Of a DNA stretch of 64,000 bases, positions 60,890 through 64,000 are shown one piece after another; positions within the stretch are counted from its first letter, which is position 1; each line of letters opens with the position of its first letter. The stretch covers positions 1 to 64,000 of the forward strand of contig JAKLLB010000011.1 of NCBI GenBank assembly GCA_023150345.1, in the 5' to 3' direction. Source of the stretch: Aquabacterium sp. Its GTDB lineage: Bacteria; Pseudomonadota; Gammaproteobacteria; Burkholderiales; Burkholderiaceae_C. Below the pieces are notes generated by a model. The model did not search any database. It was given only the letters and a program-made list of their open reading frames with translations, and had not been told where the DNA came from. Made by a program: the position numbers and the translations under genes.

Positions 60890-60905
60890 CTGGATGAATC
60901 TTCAG
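60890..60905. promoter_or_regulatory. LexA box 2
   Basis: ctg-gatgaatctt-cag also fits CTG-N10-CAG and overlaps the lexA ribosome site (caggag, 60903-60908). Boxes 1 and 2 are 19 bp apart start to start, a tandem arrangement typical of lexA autorepression. Confidence 0.75.
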
Positions 60906-60913
60906 GAGTATCC

Positions 60914-61591
60914 ATGAACGAGGGCCCGAAGCTCACTGCCCGGCAGCAACAGATCCTCGATCTGGTGCAAAGCGCGATCGAGCGCACCGGCGCCCCTCCC
61001 ACTCGCGCCGAAATCGCCGCCGAGCTGGGTTTTCGCTCGGCCAACGCCGCCGAGGAGCACTTGCAGGCGCTGGCCCGCAAGGGCGTGATCGAGCTCGTGG
61101 GGGGCACATCGCGCGGCATCCGGCTGCGCACCGACACCCTGCGGGCCCTGAACGAGGCGCGCGGCAAGCAGTACATGCTGCCGCTGCCCAGCCTGGCGCA
61201 GCTCACCCTGCCACTGGTGGGGCGGGTGGCGGCGGGCAGTCCGATCCTGGCGCAGGAGCACATCGATCAAACCTATGTGGTCGAAGCCAGCATGTTCCCA
61301 CGCCGGCCCGATTACCTGTTGAAGGTGCGCGGCATGAGCATGCGCGACGCCGGCATCCTCGATGGCGATCTGCTGGCGGTACAGAAGGCGCGCGACGCCA
61401 AGAACGGCCAGATCGTCGTCGCCCGCCTGGGCGACGACGTCACCGTCAAGCGCCTGCACCGCACCCGCACCACCATCGAGCTGTTGCCGGAAAACCCCGA
61501 GTTCAAGCCCATCATCGTGCCTTTCGGAGATGTCGACTTTGCACTCGAAGGGGTGGCCGTGGGCCTGATCCGCAACAACATGATGCTCTGA
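60914..61591 (+). CDS. lexA: SOS repressor LexA
   Basis: A 225-residue LexA. The N-terminal winged HTH is [20 protein letters not shown] and [21 protein letters not shown]. The self-cleavage bond is A107-G108 in RVAAGSPI; catalytic S142 ([14 protein letters not shown]) and K179 (DDVTVKRL) are intact. It represses SOS genes until RecA-ssDNA triggers cleavage. CAGGAG precedes ATG 60914. Confidence 0.97.
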   Translation: MNEGPKLTARQQQILDLVQSAIERTGAPPTRAEIAAELGFRSANAAEEHLQALARKGVIELVGGTSRGIRLRTDTLRALNEARGKQYMLPLPSLAQLTLPLVGRVAAGSPILAQEHIDQTYVVEASMFPRRPDYLLKVRGMSMRDAGILDGDLLAVQKARDAKNGQIVVARLGDDVTVKRLHRTRTTIELLPENPEFKPIIVPFGDVDFALEGVAVGLIRNNMML

Positions 61592-61593
61592 GC

Positions 61594-61920
61594 ATGGAAC
61601 CACGCCGCACAGCGCGGTCGCGCCACATGAAGCACCCCAAGGCCCGCAACGCCGCCGAATGCCTGGCCCTGGAGCAACTGCCCAACATCGGCCCGTCGAT
61701 GGCCGCCGACCTGCGCGCACTGGGCATCGCCCAGCCCGTCGACCTGGCCACGCGCGATGCCTATGCGCTGTACCAGGCGCTGTGCCGCCTGAGCGGCGCA
61801 CGCCAGGATCCGTGCGTACTCGACACCTTCATGGCCGCCACCGACTTCATGCGCGGCGCGCCTGCAGCGCCCTGGTGGGCCTACACGGCCGAGCGCAAGC
61901 GCCTGTACGGGGCCATCTGA
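61594..61920 (+). CDS. Small helix-hairpin-helix protein (Cdd1-like)
   Basis: A 108-residue protein with an HhH motif LEQLPNIGPSMAADLRALGI (residues 27-46), followed by DPCVLDTFMAATDFMRGA and the PWW...RKRLYG end seen in the Cdd1/mitomycin-resistance-like group. HhH proteins bind DNA non-specifically. It starts 2 bp after lexA, so cotranscription and SOS induction are likely. The translation start may be residue 12 (61627). Confidence 0.85.
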   Translation: MEPRRTARSRHMKHPKARNAAECLALEQLPNIGPSMAADLRALGIAQPVDLATRDAYALYQALCRLSGARQDPCVLDTFMAATDFMRGAPAAPWWAYTAERKRLYGAI

Positions 61921-61962
61921 CGGGCGTTCGGCCCGCGCCCGACGGCCACCGCGCTCAGCGGT

Positions 61963-64000
61963 TTACCCTCCGCCCTGCGGGCGCAGCGTCAGCAACTGGG
62001 AGGCCGGCTCGCGCGGCCACACCGGCACATAGCGCACGTCCACCCACGATTGCAGGAAGCGCCGGTAATGCGGCGACCATGGGATGCCGCTCTGCCCGGT
62101 GCTGTGCATGAAACCCGAGTTCGCCCGCTCGGCCAGGTCGTACACGGCGCGCAGGCTGGGGCCATGCTCGTCGAGATAGAGCTCGCCGGTGCTGCGGTCG
62201 GCCTTGAGGTTCACCCGCGAGACATTCACGGTGTAGGTGTCGCCGCCCACCGGCGCGCGCAGTTCGAAGTACGGCGCCAGCGCCTTCACGTGCGAGAACG
62301 GCCGGTGCTCGGCACGGGCCATGTGCGCGCGGCCCCAGCGCCAGGCCGACGGGTCGGGCCCCTGTGCGGCCTGCAGTTCATCGAGCGCTGCACGCAGCGC
62401 CGCATCGGCCTGCTGAGCACAGCTCTCGACGGCGGGGGTGCGCTTGTCGTCGCACCACCAGGCATCGTTGCGGGCGAGGATGGCATCGACCGCTTCGAAG
62501 TAGCTGCGACCGCCGAACGTGCGCTCGAACAGCGGCCCGAGTTCGTCGCTCAGCAGTCCCATCGTGAGCCGACGCAGCCAGGCCCAGTAGATCAGTGGCG
62601 CCGCGCGGTCCGCGGCCATGGCGCCGTCGAAGCCCTGTAGCTGCTTCGAGGCGGCTGCCGCCAGTGGGTGGTCCGAGCGCGCGCGAAGCAGCCAGGCCAG
62701 CGTGGGTCCGGCACCCAACGAACGGACGTCGGCATGCTGGGTCTGCAGGTCGGCCAGGCTGTGGCGCGGCTTGGCATCGAGCATCTGCTCGATGCGCTGC
62801 TGGCGAAACGGCGGTGCCCAGCTGCTGGTCAGGAAGTGCGGGTAGTCCGACGCGACGATGCGCTGGTTGGCCGTGGCGATGTAGCCGCGCTGCGGATCGC
62901 GCTGCTGCGGCAGCGCCTCGAATGGCAGCCAGCCGGCCCAGTCGTAGCGGGCATCCCAGCCGGGTGCCGGAGCCAGGCCCCGCAGATCGTGCTCGACACG
63001 ACGCAGCGGCACCCGCCCCGGCGCGATGTAGCCGATGTGACCCTGGGCGTCGGCGACCACCATGTTCTGCATCGGCGCCACCCAGCCGCGCGTCGCCTCG
63101 ATGAACTCGGCCACCGACGCAGCGCGGTTCATGCGCAGCGTGGCGCCGAGCTGGTCCAGCCCCGGTTCGGCATCGAGCGCCGTCCAGCGCATGGCCAGCA
63201 CGTAGCCCTGGCGCCCAGAGGCGCCCACGACGTCATCGGCCACGCCCGCATCCGAGATCACGGGACCGTGGCGCGTCGCGCGCACGGTCAGGGTGACGGG
63301 CGGCTGCCCGCGCACCGCGATCGTCTCCTGCCAGCGAGCGAACCGAGCCCAGCCGTCGGGCGTCTGGTACTGCTCGGCATCGTCGGGCTTCACCCGCTCG
63401 AGGTAGAGGTCCTGCACATCGGGGCCGGTATTGGTGTAGCCCCAGGCGACCTGCTCGTTCTGTCCCAGCACGACGCCGGGTACGCCGGGCAGGGTGGCAC
63501 CGGCCACGCGGTAGCCCGGCGCCTCCAGCCGTGCGAAGTACCACAGCGCCGGGGCCGACAGCTTCAGGTGCGGATCGTTGGCCAGCAGGGGCTTGCCGGT
63601 GGCGGTGCGACTGCCGGCCAGCACCCAGTTGTTCGAACCCACGCCCTCGATGCCCGACTCCGGCGCGGCGGCCAGCAGCGCACCAGCGGCAGTGTCGCTG
63701 CCCGCCACCGTTCCAGCGAGCTTCAGGCCCCGGTACAGGGCGGTGTAGTCCTGCGTGGGCAGGGGCCGTTCGCCCGGATACGGAGGCAGCAGCTGATCGA
63801 TGCGCGGCTTGTCCAGCTTCAGTGCCAGCCGCAGGCGCAGCAGCTCGGTCGACCAGTTCCCGCCCAGGTCCCAGGCCATCATGATCGACCAGGCCAGGCT
63901 GTCCGCCGGACTCCAGGCTTCGGGTTTCACGCCCAGCACCAGGAACTCCGGTGGGAGCGCCTGGCCCAGGTGCTGCACTGCCGCATTCACGCCTGCCGCA
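61963..64000 (-). CDS. Penicillin acylase-family Ntn-hydrolase, 5' end beyond window
   Basis: About 680 C-terminal residues of a penicillin amidase/acyl-homoserine-lactone acylase-type enzyme; the N-terminal signal and first alpha-chain part lie outside. The beta-chain nucleophile is Ser at 63634-63636 in GIEGVGSNNWVLAG. NEQVAWGYTNTGPDVQDLYLE and RHGPVISDAG are family landmarks. It hydrolyses amide bonds of acylated substrates in the periplasm; the substrate cannot be assigned. The visible sequence just before the GTG at 63990 reads AAG, typical of these proteins, so the ORF clearly continues rightward. Confidence 0.9.
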   Translation of the reverse strand, partial: AAGVNAAVQHLGQALPPEFLVLGVKPEAWSPADSLAWSIMMAWDLGGNWSTELLRLRLALKLDKPRIDQLLPPYPGERPLPTQDYTALYRGLKLAGTVAGSDTAAGALLAAAPESGIEGVGSNNWVLAGSRTATGKPLLANDPHLKLSAPALWYFARLEAPGYRVAGATLPGVPGVVLGQNEQVAWGYTNTGPDVQDLYLERVKPDDAEQYQTPDGWARFARWQETIAVRGQPPVTLTVRATRHGPVISDAGVADDVVGASGRQGYVLAMRWTALDAEPGLDQLGATLRMNRAASVAEFIEATRGWVAPMQNMVVADAQGHIGYIAPGRVPLRRVEHDLRGLAPAPGWDARYDWAGWLPFEALPQQRDPQRGYIATANQRIVASDYPHFLTSSWAPPFRQQRIEQMLDAKPRHSLADLQTQHADVRSLGAGPTLAWLLRARSDHPLAAAASKQLQGFDGAMAADRAAPLIYWAWLRRLTMGLLSDELGPLFERTFGGRSYFEAVDAILARNDAWWCDDKRTPAVESCAQQADAALRAALDELQAAQGPDPSAWRWGRAHMARAEHRPFSHVKALAPYFELRAPVGGDTYTVNVSRVNLKADRSTGELYLDEHGPSLRAVYDLAERANSGFMHSTGQSGIPWSPHYRRFLQSWVDVRYVPVWPREPASQLLTLRPQGGG

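Overview
The window is very GC-rich, gene-dense bacterial chromosome. Gene order and protein character point to a betaproteobacterium of the order Burkholderiales. Markers are the smc/zipA/ligA cell-cycle cluster, the block dapC-dapD-pilU-dapE-prmB-ABC-F, the run msrB-yciB-bolA-ppiC, and lexA with paired SOS boxes. I cannot name the genus. I saw no rRNA, tRNA, insertion sequence, prophage or CRISPR array. About 54 protein genes are supported; two are cut by the window ends.

Region 1 (1-30.2 kb) is mostly housekeeping: an acyl-CoA ligase fragment, methionine sulfoxide repair, septation and chaperone genes, a YbbA/TesA-like divergent pair, a FecR/DUF6600 envelope protein, peptide deformylase, NAD-dependent DNA ligase, ZipA and SMC. 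An M1 aminopeptidase is inserted in the opposite direction between zipA and ligA. Next come a substrate-binding lipoprotein translationally coupled to a hybrid histidine kinase, queF, a secreted peroxiredoxin with a SET-domain methyltransferase, and the lysine/diaminopimelate genes. A palindromic repeat cluster lies between dapD and pilU.

Region 2 (30.2-47.7 kb) is accessory catabolism and envelope transport. One minus-strand operon encodes DUF1329, DUF1302, an RND/MMPL exporter and a YCF48-like protein, next to an aldehyde dehydrogenase and a divergent LuxR regulator. A second minus-strand operon holds a semialdehyde dehydrogenase, HAD hydrolase, class III aminotransferase, APC permease and Tm-1-like protein, divergent from a MarR regulator. 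An 18-bp operator-like sequence occurs twice beside the MarR gene and once upstream of the DUF1329 operon, which suggests both operons share the regulator.

Region 3 (47.7-57.6 kb) is the most unusual. A nearly gapless nine-gene minus-strand operon begins with a complete tryptophan-tryptophylquinone aralkylamine dehydrogenase set (aauB, E, D, A). It continues through a monohaem cytochrome c and two dihaem MauG/peroxidase-like proteins, and ends with a Rieske protein and a molybdopterin oxidoreductase of the arsenite oxidase/iodate reductase family. An AraC regulator is divergent. The dihaem + dihaem + Rieske + molybdoenzyme set resembles iodate reductase gene content, but it is fused to an amine dehydrogenase operon.

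Region 4 (57.6-64 kb) holds a serine-hydrolase-like lipoprotein, ohrR-ohr with an OhrR box, an L-asparaginase divergent from lexA with two tandem LexA boxes between them, a helix-hairpin-helix protein, and a penicillin-acylase-family gene running off the window end.
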